Assembly (NCBI GenBank): GCA_035526505.1 | Contig: DATLCF010000002.1 | Span: 434,001 to 498,000, forward strand | Origin: DATLCF01 sp035526505 | GTDB lineage: Bacteria; Patescibacteriota; Saccharimonadia; Saccharimonadales; UBA4665 | Length of the DNA: 64,000 nucleotides | Direction of reading: 5' to 3' | Shown here: piece after piece, positions 43,028-50,671 of the stretch | Layout of the letters: every line of letters begins with the position of its first letter | How positions within the stretch are numbered: the first letter of the stretch is position 1 | Made by a program: the position numbers and the translations under genes | Notes under the pieces: model-generated | Databases searched by the model: none | Told to the model about the DNA's origin: nothing | The model's input: the letters and a program-made list of their open reading frames with translations, nothing else

Positions 43028-43044
43028 TGATAACCGCCTGTTGG
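43028..43044 (-). terminator. Hairpin between the membrane protein gene and the KwaB-like gene
   Basis: CCGCC and GGCGG (about 43028-43042) enclose a 4-nt loop; on the minus strand TTATCATTTT follows. It may partly terminate transcription from the upstream gene, leaving read-through into the KwaB-like gene. Confidence 0.4.
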
Positions 43045-43124
43045 CGGCGTATTTGTTGTTATAGATATACCACCATTCTACCCCAAGCATGCCAGTGTGA
43101 CTGCTGTAAAATTGTTGGCAAAAT

Positions 43125-43700
43125 CTAGGCTCGCACTACTAGTGTATGCCTATACATAATGCCCAGCTGCACCACATTAGCAAGCGCCAAATATAGGGGA
43201 AAGACCAGCACAGCATACTGATAGCTCGGGCTTGCGATAACGGACAACAGTGGTGCAGCCACGCCACCTATGTAAAACAGGGGTGTCTCGCTGCGAGGGT
43301 GCCGCCAGGTCTTATAAAACATTGGCATACAGGCAATTACATCCGCCAGGATACTTAGGTGTAATGCCAAGAGCGTATTACTACTTAACTGCCAGCATAA
43401 GATATCTATGGCCAATAAAAAATAACAGACGATATCCAATCGTTGCAGCCCACCCATACCCCGCGAAAAAGAAAGAACCAAGATTGCTATTGATCCGAGC
43501 GCCTCGCCTGCCGTTATAGCCATTGCCCACCCACTATCCAAATCCCGTTGCTGCAGCAATACTATAACAAGCAACACAGCAAACATAGCCCGGGTGGCCC
43601 GCGAGGTCTGCACTCTGCCCCGCAGGATGTCGAGAGCGTACGGGATATATACTGCGAGAACTATCAGTCCTGCTGTGGCCGATACTATGGCTTGTATCAT
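43125..43700 (-). CDS. Six- to seven-helix membrane protein of unknown function
   Basis: 191 residues from ATG 43700, which has GGAG 5 nt upstream; a TTG at 43730 is an alternative. Hydrophobic helices alternate with short loops, with PYALDILRGRVQTSRATRAMF early and PMFYKTWRHPRSETPLFYIGG later. This spacing of Pro, basic residues and Ser/Thr resembles PQ-loop/SemiSWEET-type proteins. It lies upstream of the DUF4868 gene in the same direction and diverges from the HTH regulator. Confidence 0.65.
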   Translation of the reverse strand: MIQAIVSATAGLIVLAVYIPYALDILRGRVQTSRATRAMFAVLLVIVLLQQRDLDSGWAMAITAGEALGSIAILVLSFSRGMGGLQRLDIVCYFLLAIDILCWQLSSNTLLALHLSILADVIACMPMFYKTWRHPRSETPLFYIGGVAAPLLSVIASPSYQYAVLVFPLYLALANVVQLGIMYRHTLVVRA

Positions 43701-43762
43701 CCAAACTCCGTATTGGTTACCATCAGGCAAGTTTAGTCCAAAGTACGCTAAAAATAAAAAAG

Positions 43763-43801
43763 TTGTCCTAAAATACGGACAATTTTTATATAATACATTT
43801 G
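43763..43801 (+). promoter_or_regulatory. Leaderless promoter with palindromic operator
   Basis: TATAAT at 43789-43794 puts the transcription start exactly on the GTG start codon at 43801. A perfect inverted repeat TTGTCC-N8-GGACAA (43763-43782) covers the -35 region. This is the expected place for an autoregulatory operator of the HTH protein that follows. Confidence 0.7.
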
Positions 43802-44580
43802 TGGATGTATCTGTAACTAAAGATTACCTGCAAAAGGCAGGGTTGGAGCCTGGTGCCATTACTGTTTACCTGGCGCTGCACCGTATTGGCCCCTGCTCTG
43901 CACTGCAGATTGCCAAGAGTACTGGCATTAGCCGTACCCAGGTATATCGCCATCTCGAGGAGCTCCAGCATTTTAGCCTGGCCAGCTACGAGCAACTGAG
44001 TTATGGCACCCTTTTTCGCCCTTTGCCTTTGCAGAACATTGAAGGCACTATCGCTAATCGAGAGGTCGAAACCACGGCCCTGCGCGATGGTTTGGGTGCG
44101 GCCGTAGAAGCCATGCAGCAGTTTGCAAGCGGTGGCAAGGCCACCAATGCTAGTGTGCAGCACTACTATGGCTTAGCAGGCATTAAACAGGCCAACTGGA
44201 ACCTTACTAAGGCCAGGCATGAATATTTTGTGTTTGAAGTAGCCCACTTGAATGATCACCTAGACAAAACCTTTGCTCGTCGCCACCGTGAACGCTGCAT
44301 GGAACGCAAAATTGCATCACACGATCTTACGAATGCTGGGCGCGTAACTGCGGCCGAAATCGAACCATTCAACCCAACCAAAACGTTTTACCGTCATATT
44401 GACCCCGACATTCTGAAAATCAATTTTGAAGTATACCTGTACGACGATGTCGTTACTTTGCTAGACTACAGCCCCGATAACCAACACGCTATCGAAATCC
44501 ATCACCAGGCCATGCACGATATGATGCAACAGCTATACAACGTGGTCTGGAATATAGCTACACCGCTCGTAATCGACTAG
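43801..44580 (+). CDS. TrmB-like winged-helix transcriptional regulator
   Basis: 259 residues from GTG 43801. Winged HTH in residues 1-75: GLEPGAITVYLALHRIGPCSALQIAKSTGISRTQVYRHLEEL (seen as two parts) matches TrmB/MarR-type regulators. The C-terminal effector part contains ASVQHYYGLAGIKQANWNL, resembling the TrmB family segment that follows the HTH. The longer open frame upstream is not used because the -10 box overlaps it. A palindrome in the promoter suggests autoregulation, perhaps also control of the divergent membrane protein and KwaB-like genes. Confidence 0.85.
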   Translation: MDVSVTKDYLQKAGLEPGAITVYLALHRIGPCSALQIAKSTGISRTQVYRHLEELQHFSLASYEQLSYGTLFRPLPLQNIEGTIANREVETTALRDGLGAAVEAMQQFASGGKATNASVQHYYGLAGIKQANWNLTKARHEYFVFEVAHLNDHLDKTFARRHRERCMERKIASHDLTNAGRVTAAEIEPFNPTKTFYRHIDPDILKINFEVYLYDDVVTLLDYSPDNQHAIEIHHQAMHDMMQQLYNVVWNIATPLVID

Positions 44581-44583
44581 CGT

Positions 44584-44826
44584 CTACTGCTTGGGCTTCT
44601 TCTTGGCCTTACGTTTTTTAACTGTACGCAGTGCCAATTCGGAACCGCCGGCTTGCAATACGTCTATACCTGCCAGCGCAGCAGCAGGGACAGCAATAAG
44701 GGGTGGCGCCAACACTGCTACCCCGCCCAGCGCCACAGCACCCAAAATATTAATGTTACGGTAAAAGCGCAGGCCTTTTTCGGAAAGCCCTTCTTTTTTG
44801 TTAGACGGCGGCTTTTCTTTACCCAT
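44584..44826 (-). CDS. Small basic membrane protein
   Basis: 80 residues: Lys-rich ends flank one or two hydrophobic segments (ILGAVALGGVAVLAPPLIAVPAAALAGI, read as two halves). TATAAT at 44835-44840 lies 8 nt before ATG 44826, giving a leaderless message. Not recognised; converges with the HTH regulator. Confidence 0.65.
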   Translation of the reverse strand: MGKEKPPSNKKEGLSEKGLRFYRNINILGAVALGGVAVLAPPLIAVPAAALAGIDVLQAGGSELALRTVKKRKAKKKPKQ

Positions 44827-44835
44827 ATAAGGGTA

Positions 44836-45048
44836 TTATAGGTTATGTTTCGGCTGTTTCGTAGGCTCGCGACAAGGGCGAGCTGTACACAACATCAAAC
44901 TGCAATCTTTGGCAGCAATGCCCTTGGCAAGTTGCCGCGCCTGCTTGCGCCCTACATTGGTCAGGGGCAAATCGCGGTGTCCGTTCAGGATACCATTGGC
45001 GTTATCTACGTTTTGCCCGTGGCGTGCAATAAACAAATCGACAGCCAT
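44836..45048 (-). pseudogene. Truncated histidine phosphatase (phosphoglycerate mutase family)
   Basis: About 70 codons. The N-terminus is a clear family start: LFIARHGQNVDNANGILNGHRDLPLTNVGRKQAR (seen in parts), with the phospho-accepting His of RHG and the N-G-x-x-D-x-P-L-T motif. After KGIAAKD the sequence diverges into CSLMLCTARPCREPTKQPK and stops, where about 110 further residues with the second catalytic His and Glu are expected. The 3' part is not nearby; the adjacent small gene is unrelated. It follows rnhA by 9 nt. Confidence 0.7.
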
Positions 45049-45057
45049 TTCAATCAC

Positions 45058-45483
45058 CTATCGAGCTTTACGCAGTTGCTGGTCGCGCGCTTTGTTAGCC
45101 CAATGGTCGGCCAGCTCGTTGCCCTCGTCGTTATTGTGGCCGCGCACCCACACCAGTGTGGCCTGCGACTGTTTATACAGTGCGTACGCCTCCTTAACAA
45201 TATCCAGGTTTTTAATTTCGCCGCCCTTTTTCTTCCAGCCTTTAGTTTCCCAACCCGGCGCCCATTTGGTAATCACGTTTATCCAAAATTCGCTGTCGGT
45301 ATGAATAGCACATGTATTGCCAGCAGCATCTTTAAGCGCAGCAATAATGGCATGGCCTTCCATGCGGATATTAGTCGTGTTGTGTTCGCCACCCAATATG
45401 TGCGGACGCATATTTTTTATAACAGCATAGCCGCCCGTACCCGGGTTGGGCTCGCAGCTGCCATCGGTATAATATATGCTCAT
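45058..45483 (-). CDS. rnhA: Ribonuclease HI
   Basis: 141 residues. RNase HI cuts RNA in RNA-DNA hybrids. The catalytic carboxylates are present: Asp7 in YYTDGSCEPNPG, Glu42 in RMEGHAI, Asp63 in HTDSEFW and Asp126 in GNELADHWA, with His116 in VRGHNND. A basic Trp-rich protrusion (KWAPGWETKGWKKKGG) fits the handle of E. coli-type enzymes. ATG 45483 is the start because MSIYYTDG is the conserved N-terminus; the frame is open further upstream into the next gene. Confidence 0.96.
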   Translation of the reverse strand: MSIYYTDGSCEPNPGTGGYAVIKNMRPHILGGEHNTTNIRMEGHAIIAALKDAAGNTCAIHTDSEFWINVITKWAPGWETKGWKKKGGEIKNLDIVKEAYALYKQSQATLVWVRGHNNDEGNELADHWANKARDQQLRKAR

Positions 45484-45499
45484 AATTCTTCGTTCAGTA

Positions 45500-45976
45500 T
45501 TAGCGCGGCCATGACAGATGATATTTCTGGCTTGGTTTGGATTGCAGCGTGTCGAAAAGGTAGAAGTCGGATACGGTAATTTTGTAAAAGCCGTGGCCGG
45601 CATCGGTTTTGGCATCTTCCAGTATCTCTGGGCCCAGACCAAAACGTTTGTGGCATTCTTGGTACGCCACATGGTTTTCGTCAACCTTGGCCAACTTTTC
45701 TGCAGTGCCTTCAAAATATACACCACGCGGCTTTTGGCCCAGTTGGTGTTGGACAACTATGTTGCCAGCAACGTTGGGGTTTTGGGCAATTTCTTGGCTA
45801 TGACGGCGCGATGGCAACGAGCGGAAATATAGGTTTAATTCGTTGTCATATACAAAATGCACCTCGCACACCCATGGCTTGTTGTTTGCGCATGTGCCCA
45901 GCGACATATGCACTACTAGCGGCAAATAATTGCGAATTGCCTGTTCTACTTCTTGTGGGTTCATACTTTGTTCCAT
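45500..45976 (-). CDS. Pyridoxamine 5'-phosphate oxidase-like flavin protein
   Basis: 158 residues, split-barrel fold. Segments such as LGTCANNKPWVCEVHFVYDNELNLYFRS, QNPNVAGNIVVQHQ and RGVYFEGTAEKL match PNPOx-like proteins (e.g. general stress protein 26 or YhbP). These bind FMN or F420 and reduce diverse substrates; PLP synthesis is not implied. CATAAT at 45983-45988 lies 6 nt before ATG 45976, a further leaderless layout. Met at 45964 is an alternative. Confidence 0.82.
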   Translation of the reverse strand: MEQSMNPQEVEQAIRNYLPLVVHMSLGTCANNKPWVCEVHFVYDNELNLYFRSLPSRRHSQEIAQNPNVAGNIVVQHQLGQKPRGVYFEGTAEKLAKVDENHVAYQECHKRFGLGPEILEDAKTDAGHGFYKITVSDFYLFDTLQSKPSQKYHLSWPR

Positions 45977-46022
45977 GCCACCATTATGCCACAGTTACAT
46001 CTATGGATAATCCGTAAAAATC

Positions 46023-46604
46023 TTACTTGGTCGATTTTCGTTTGTGGCCGTTACGGCGCAAGTGGTCAACGGCAAGGGTTATAACACCACCTATTAGGGG
46101 CACGGCAAAGATAGCAACAATCGCATTTATCATGCTCTGGCGCAGTGCGGCATTGTCGGTTTTGAGTGCCTTAACTTCCTCTTTTAGGTCATCTTGCTTT
46201 GCTTCTAGCACCTGGATAGGGGTTGTGTCTGCCGCCTTGTTATCTGCCTCTGCAGCTGCGTCGGCTGCGTTGGCCGCCCTAACAATACGCATATCTATGG
46301 CGTTCAAAATGGCGTTTGCGTTTTCGGCATTGCCCGTTTTTATGGCTTCTCGGAGCAAATCTTTGCGTTGGTCGAACTCAACTTGCAGTATTGCTACCTG
46401 GTATCGGAGTTGGCTATCTTCGTCCGAACTGCCGCTAAGCGCCATACTACCACCCTTGAACACCGGCTTGAAGGCATAAAACCGGATGTAGAGCGCTAGT
46501 GCTGCCGCGCCAGCAATTGCAACAGCAATACAAATAATAGTAAACTTGCGCCAATGGGCGCGAATATGATGCAGCGCGTTTGAAAACGTTATTTTAATAG
46601 CCAT
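46023..46604 (-). CDS. Membrane protein with central coiled coil, unknown function
   Basis: 193 residues. A helix near residues 21-41 (FTIICIAVAIAGAAALALYI) and one near 160-180 (INAIVAIFAVPLIGGVITLAV) flank an extracytoplasmic region. This has QLRYQVAILQVEFDQRKDLL and a long Ala/Asp-rich coiled coil ending in LKEEVKALKTDNAAL. A basic tail follows. No family recognised. TATGAT about 30 nt upstream on the minus strand is a possible -10. Divergent from nudix. Confidence 0.65.
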   Translation of the reverse strand: MAIKITFSNALHHIRAHWRKFTIICIAVAIAGAAALALYIRFYAFKPVFKGGSMALSGSSDEDSQLRYQVAILQVEFDQRKDLLREAIKTGNAENANAILNAIDMRIVRAANAADAAAEADNKAADTTPIQVLEAKQDDLKEEVKALKTDNAALRQSMINAIVAIFAVPLIGGVITLAVDHLRRNGHKRKSTK

Positions 46605-46680
46605 GCCGTGTTTCTTTGCGTCAATAATTAACCTTTGCCATCATAGCAAAAGACAAACAACTTACCTACCAAAGCCGTGC

Positions 46681-46693
46681 TACTATTACGGCA
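46681..46693 (+). promoter_or_regulatory. -10 element of the nudix gene, leaderless arrangement
   Basis: TACTAT at 46681-46686, 6 nt, ATG 46693, which coincides with the predicted transcription start. Confidence 0.5.
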
Positions 46694-47151
46694 TGAGTAG
46701 ACGGATATCGGTACGAGCAATAGTTTTGCATGAGAACAAATTATTGTGTGTAAGGTTAAAACCATATAATGGCGTTTCGGCCACAATGGCCGGCGCCTGG
46801 TGTGTACCCGGCGGTGGCCTGGACGAAGGCGAAGCGCTCATCCCTGGCCTGAAACGCGAGATACTGGAAGAAATAGGTATTAAGGCTGTGGTGGGTAATC
46901 TTATGTACATACAACAGTTTGCCTATAACGGCGTCGAGTTCCTGGAGTTCTTCTTCCACGTAACGAATGCTAAAGATTACTTACAGGTAGACTTGTCCAA
47001 AACCACACACGGTGCCACAGAAATTGCAGAAATCAATTTCGTAGATCCAGTCACCACCAACATCTTGCCAAAGTTCCTCACTACCGAGCCACTGGTCAAA
47101 AAAGCAGCCAACCCCTTGGCCGCCACAATTTTTTCATTCCTAGAAAGTTAG
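46693..47151 (+). CDS. Nudix hydrolase
   Basis: 152 residues. The Nudix box is complete: GGGLDEGEALIPGLKREILEEIGI fits G-x5-E-x7-R-E-U-x-E-E-x-G-U (given here in outline). Substrate (nucleotide sugar, dNTP or other) is not evident. The start is chosen at 46693 by the -10 spacing; the frame is open further upstream but without a start context. The end overlaps the convergent glyS stop by 4 nt. Confidence 0.9.
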   Translation: MSRRISVRAIVLHENKLLCVRLKPYNGVSATMAGAWCVPGGGLDEGEALIPGLKREILEEIGIKAVVGNLMYIQQFAYNGVEFLEFFFHVTNAKDYLQVDLSKTTHGATEIAEINFVDPVTTNILPKFLTTEPLVKKAANPLAATIFSFLES

Positions 47152-48503
47152 CTAAGTTCGGACAGTAGTTCGTCAATACTTATACGCTTCTGTTCGGCGG
47201 TGTCGCGGTTGCGGACGGTTACGGTGTTGTCTTCCAGCGTTTGGAAGTCGACTGTGATGCACACGGGGGTGCCGATTTCGTCTTGGCGGCGGTAGCGTTT
47301 GCCGATGTTGCCGTTGTCGTCCCACATGACACTGCCTAGCTGTTTTTGTAGCATGGCATATACTTCCCTAGCTTTGGTAACTAGCTCCGGCTTATTCTTT
47401 AATAGTGGGCTCACAGCTGCTTTAACGGGTGCGAGGTCTTTGGATAGCTTGAGGTATATGCGTTTTTCGCCGTTTACTTCGTCCTGCGTGTAGGCGCCGC
47501 ACAGCACTGCCAACAGCGTGCGGTCCACACCAAAGGTAGGCTCGATAACATGCGGTACCAGCGGTGCGCTGCCATCTTTGGGGCGGTATTCCATGCTTTT
47601 GCCGCTGGCGGTTTGGTGGTTGGCCAGGTCAAAGTCGGTGCGGTATGCCAGACCGTACAATTCCTTGCGGCCGTGCGGAAAATCGTATTCAAAGTCTATG
47701 GTACGTTTGCTGTAGTGGGCGCGGTCTTCGGGTGGGACCTCCAGTTCGTGGATGCTGTCTTTGGACAAGCCCAGCACATCAAACCATTTATAGAATTCCT
47801 GGCGCCATTTTTCGAACTCGGCCTCCCAGGTTTCGGGGCGAATAAAATACTCGAACTCGGCAATTTCGAACTCGCGCACGCGGAAAATAAAGTCGCGTGG
47901 AGATATTTCGTTACGAAAGGCGCGGCCAATTTGGGCAATACCGAAGGGCAAATCGGGATAAAAGCTGTCCACGATATTTTTGAAGTTTACAAACATACCC
48001 TGAGCGGTTTCACCGCGTAAGTACACTTTGCTCCCCTCGCCCGCTACCGAGCCGATGGAGGTTTCAAACAACAAATTGAAATTGGCCGGGTTGCTTAGGT
48101 CGTTGCCTTCCGGGCTCTTGACGCTTTTTTGCTCAAGCGCTATAACCATTTGGTCCAGCCCCAGGCCCTTAATGTCCACACCGGCATCTTCGAGTAAATG
48201 ATCCAAACGGTAACGCTTTTTGGTTTTGACGTCCTCGATAAGCGGATCGGTAAAACCAGCTACATGCCCGCTGGCCTCCCACACCTTGGGATTCATAAGG
48301 ATAGCACTGTCCAAGCCGTACATGTCCCCCCGGCTTTCAACAAAAAACTTCCACCATAGGTTAGAAATATTGCGTTTCAGCTGTACACCAAGCGGGCCAT
48401 AGTCCCACGTACCAGCCAAACCACCGTAAATTTCGGAGCCCTGGTATATAAACCCACGCCGCTTGCACAGCGAAGCAATTTCCTCTAGTGTAACGTCACT
48501 CAT
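47148..48503 (-). CDS. glyS: Glycine--tRNA ligase (alpha2 type)
   Basis: 451 residues. Class II synthetase of the dimeric type. N-terminal LCKRRGFIYQGSEIYGGLAGTWDYGPLGVQLK, motif 2 FRNEISPRDFIFRVREFEIAEFEYF and motif 3 LAVLCGAYTQDE near FGVDRTLLAV are clear, with a C-terminal anticodon-binding domain. TATAAT at 48515-48520 lies 11 nt before the ATG, so the leader is at most a few nt. Confidence 0.96.
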   Translation of the reverse strand: MSDVTLEEIASLCKRRGFIYQGSEIYGGLAGTWDYGPLGVQLKRNISNLWWKFFVESRGDMYGLDSAILMNPKVWEASGHVAGFTDPLIEDVKTKKRYRLDHLLEDAGVDIKGLGLDQMVIALEQKSVKSPEGNDLSNPANFNLLFETSIGSVAGEGSKVYLRGETAQGMFVNFKNIVDSFYPDLPFGIAQIGRAFRNEISPRDFIFRVREFEIAEFEYFIRPETWEAEFEKWRQEFYKWFDVLGLSKDSIHELEVPPEDRAHYSKRTIDFEYDFPHGRKELYGLAYRTDFDLANHQTASGKSMEYRPKDGSAPLVPHVIEPTFGVDRTLLAVLCGAYTQDEVNGEKRIYLKLSKDLAPVKAAVSPLLKNKPELVTKAREVYAMLQKQLGSVMWDDNGNIGKRYRRQDEIGTPVCITVDFQTLEDNTVTVRNRDTAEQKRISIDELLSELS

Positions 48504-48571
48504 ACTTGAGCACGATTATACCGTAAAACGGTTCTTTAACATACCGCCGGAGCTTATAGCCCCTTCTGTAT

Positions 48572-48607
48572 TTGCATTATTTACGTAATAATGATATTAT
48601 ATTTATA
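48572..48607 (+). promoter_or_regulatory. Complete leaderless promoter of the protease gene
   Basis: TTGCAT (48572-48577), 17-nt spacer, TATTAT (48595-48600), then 6 nt to ATG 48607. The predicted start of transcription is the A of the ATG. This is the clearest complete case in the window. Confidence 0.7.
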
Positions 48608-49587
48608 TGAAAAATCGCAACAAAAACAAATACGAACTACCCCGAGAAAGAAATGCAAGACTAAGAATCAGTACCGCAATTGCTGGCGTCGGTCTAGCAG
48701 GTGCCGCTACAGGGGTAGCTATGCATCACAATCAGGGGCAAGATCAAACCCCCTCCCATGCCAACAGGGATTCCCTTGTTGCCGAGGCACACGATCTGAG
48801 GAGCGTTAAGCTGCCAGAAAAATTGCCGTCAGCGGTAAAGCGCGCCCTTAGGAGTAGCGTCCTTATCGAGCGCGAAGGTGGCTCAATTTTTACAGGCTTC
48901 AAAAGTGGCCCTAAGGAAGTTACTACTGTAGGTCACGGGATCACAAATCACACGTCAACTAAAGGCAACGACGACCTACTGTGGATGGACACTAAGTTGG
49001 AGGTTACTACTCAACCTCGCAATCCCCACGATAATGCATCAAGTAGAATGGGCACATTGTCACCGCATTCCTTGGCGTATGACGGTTTTAAGGATACTGC
49101 CACGCTAGTGGTGGGCGATGATTCCCAAAAAATAGACGAGAGTTTTGCACGCATCCCCTCGCTTCCCAAAAACACACAGCCCAAACCTGGCGATGTAGTA
49201 GTCATACCCGGTTGGCAGCCCACTCCCGACGGTATGATGCGCAACCCATTTGCCGCCGACCCCAAGCTTCGCACCCCTACAGCCATCGGTGGCATAGTCG
49301 TTGATAGCAACCGCGAAGATCATACCATTAAAGTCCTGGCAAATATCCACAGTTATGGCACGTACTCACAGGAGACAAGCGTTGATACTGGTACAAGTGG
49401 TGCGCCCGCCATAGACATGGGCGGCAATGTTATAGGTACAGTAATAAAAAGCGATGAACTAGACCCTAATACTGGTAAATTAAACGACGGCGTAACAGCA
49501 GAGAGAGCGGAATTTCGCTATGGGGCAATAGTCCCTTCGGGTAATTATCAGGAGGTCACCCTGCAGGCCCCTGGAGGCGCACTGTAG
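48607..49587 (+). CDS. Exported trypsin-like serine protease
   Basis: 326 residues. A basic N-terminus and a hydrophobic stretch (STAIAGVGLAGAATGVAM) suggest membrane anchoring or export. The protease fold is degenerate but readable: His in VTTVGHGITNH, Asp in FKDTATLVVGDD and the nucleophile in VDTGTSGAPAIDMGGNVIG (Ser of G-T-S-G-A-P). The insert between His and Asp is long. Lower similarity to HtrA: no PDZ domain. The role may be surface or host-protein processing, which is speculative. Confidence 0.75.
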   Translation: MKNRNKNKYELPRERNARLRISTAIAGVGLAGAATGVAMHHNQGQDQTPSHANRDSLVAEAHDLRSVKLPEKLPSAVKRALRSSVLIEREGGSIFTGFKSGPKEVTTVGHGITNHTSTKGNDDLLWMDTKLEVTTQPRNPHDNASSRMGTLSPHSLAYDGFKDTATLVVGDDSQKIDESFARIPSLPKNTQPKPGDVVVIPGWQPTPDGMMRNPFAADPKLRTPTAIGGIVVDSNREDHTIKVLANIHSYGTYSQETSVDTGTSGAPAIDMGGNVIGTVIKSDELDPNTGKLNDGVTAERAEFRYGAIVPSGNYQEVTLQAPGGAL

Positions 49588-49605
49588 CCCCTAAACCGCG
49601 AAATT

Positions 49606-50289
49606 TTAAGGCTGGAACATAGAAAATACCAACGGCGCTGTTTCTTTAGTAAGACGGTCACTGCCCTGCACTTGTTGCAGGGTTTTTGGTATATTGCTAC
49701 CGAATGTAAGGCGCAAAAACTTTATTGTGTCAGCACCAAATTGGCCATGTTCTGACGAGGGCGTAAACGCCATACGCTCCAGGTTAAATTTGTATCGAGC
49801 ACTGGCGTCCAGTTTACTGCCCTGGTCATCGGTGCGCAGATTTGGTTGACGGCCGCCTATACGCAACAACTGCGCGATGAACCAAAAACGGATGAGGGGT
49901 AGTGGGATTGTGGGATCGTCCAAAGCACCAAAAACTTGCTGCAAGAGCTCGAAGTATACAGGTTCAGGTTCGTCCTCGGTTATTTTGTTTAGTTGTTTGA
50001 TTAGCTCGTAGCCCAGCATGGTGCGTTCCAAATTATCCACGATGTGTCCGTAATGGTTCAATAAGCGCGTCGATACCAAAGTGCCAATATCACCCTTGCC
50101 GCGTATGAATGTAATAGTGCTGACGCTGAACAATTCTATACCGCCGGCCAGTTTGGATTTTACCCGGCGCACACCGCGGGCCATCAGGCGTAGTTTGCCG
50201 TGGTCGGGGGTGAGCACGGTGATAATGCGGTCCGCTTCACCATAATCGGTGCGGCTAAGAATAATTGCAGTAGTTACCAGCTGTTTCAT
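49606..50289 (-). CDS. recO: DNA repair protein RecO
   Basis: 227 residues. RecO acts with RecR in loading RecA at gaps. N-terminal OB fold: TTAIILSRTDYGEADRIITVLTPDHGKLRLMARGVRRVKSKLAGGIELF (in outline), then a helical domain with GYELIKQLNKITEDEPEP and LIRFWFIAQLLRIGGRQPNL. The zinc-binding Cys of some RecO proteins are absent. ATG 50289 overlaps the stop of the pseudo-receiver gene (ATGA). Confidence 0.92.
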   Translation of the reverse strand: MKQLVTTAIILSRTDYGEADRIITVLTPDHGKLRLMARGVRRVKSKLAGGIELFSVSTITFIRGKGDIGTLVSTRLLNHYGHIVDNLERTMLGYELIKQLNKITEDEPEPVYFELLQQVFGALDDPTIPLPLIRFWFIAQLLRIGGRQPNLRTDDQGSKLDASARYKFNLERMAFTPSSEHGQFGADTIKFLRLTFGSNIPKTLQQVQGSDRLTKETAPLVFSMFQP

Positions 50290-50669
50290 GCCGGCTGTAG
50301 CTGTTCGACTACACTGCGCAGCAGCAGTTGCAGCGATGTTTGCGGTTTGTAATAACAGCCGCGGACACCTAGCTCTTTGGTTAGCACGACCTGGACGGCA
50401 GCGAGTTCCGGCAATGGAATATAGGTGTTGATAATAATCGGTATGCCTTCCCATTCCGGGTACGAGCGGAACTCGTATAAAAATTCGATGCCGTTATGGG
50501 CAGATAGCTGCAGCTCTAATATAACAACCTGCGGCAGATGGGCATCGGCACTGTCCAAGCCATGTTGTGCCGTTAAAGCATGCGACACGCTGTGGCCGGC
50601 GTGCTCCAATGCCCTGCCGTAAGTTTGGGCGAGTACAACGTCTGGCTCGATGAGCAAAATATGTCCCAT
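50286..50669 (-). CDS. Receiver-like protein with phospho-acceptor Asp replaced by Glu
   Basis: 127 residues. The receiver fold is recognisable: acidic pocket LIEPD, Thr in IIINTY and Lys-Pro in CYYKPQTS. At the end of strand 3 the sequence is VVILELQLSAHNG, so the Asp that accepts phosphate is Glu52. Glu there often mimics the phosphorylated state. The gene lies 2 nt after a kinase-like gene that has also lost its phospho-acceptor and is translationally coupled to recO. Confidence 0.8.
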   Translation of the reverse strand: MGHILLIEPDVVLAQTYGRALEHAGHSVSHALTAQHGLDSADAHLPQVVILELQLSAHNGIEFLYEFRSYPEWEGIPIIINTYIPLPELAAVQVVLTKELGVRGCYYKPQTSLQLLLRSVVEQLQPA

Positions 50670-50671
50670 GG

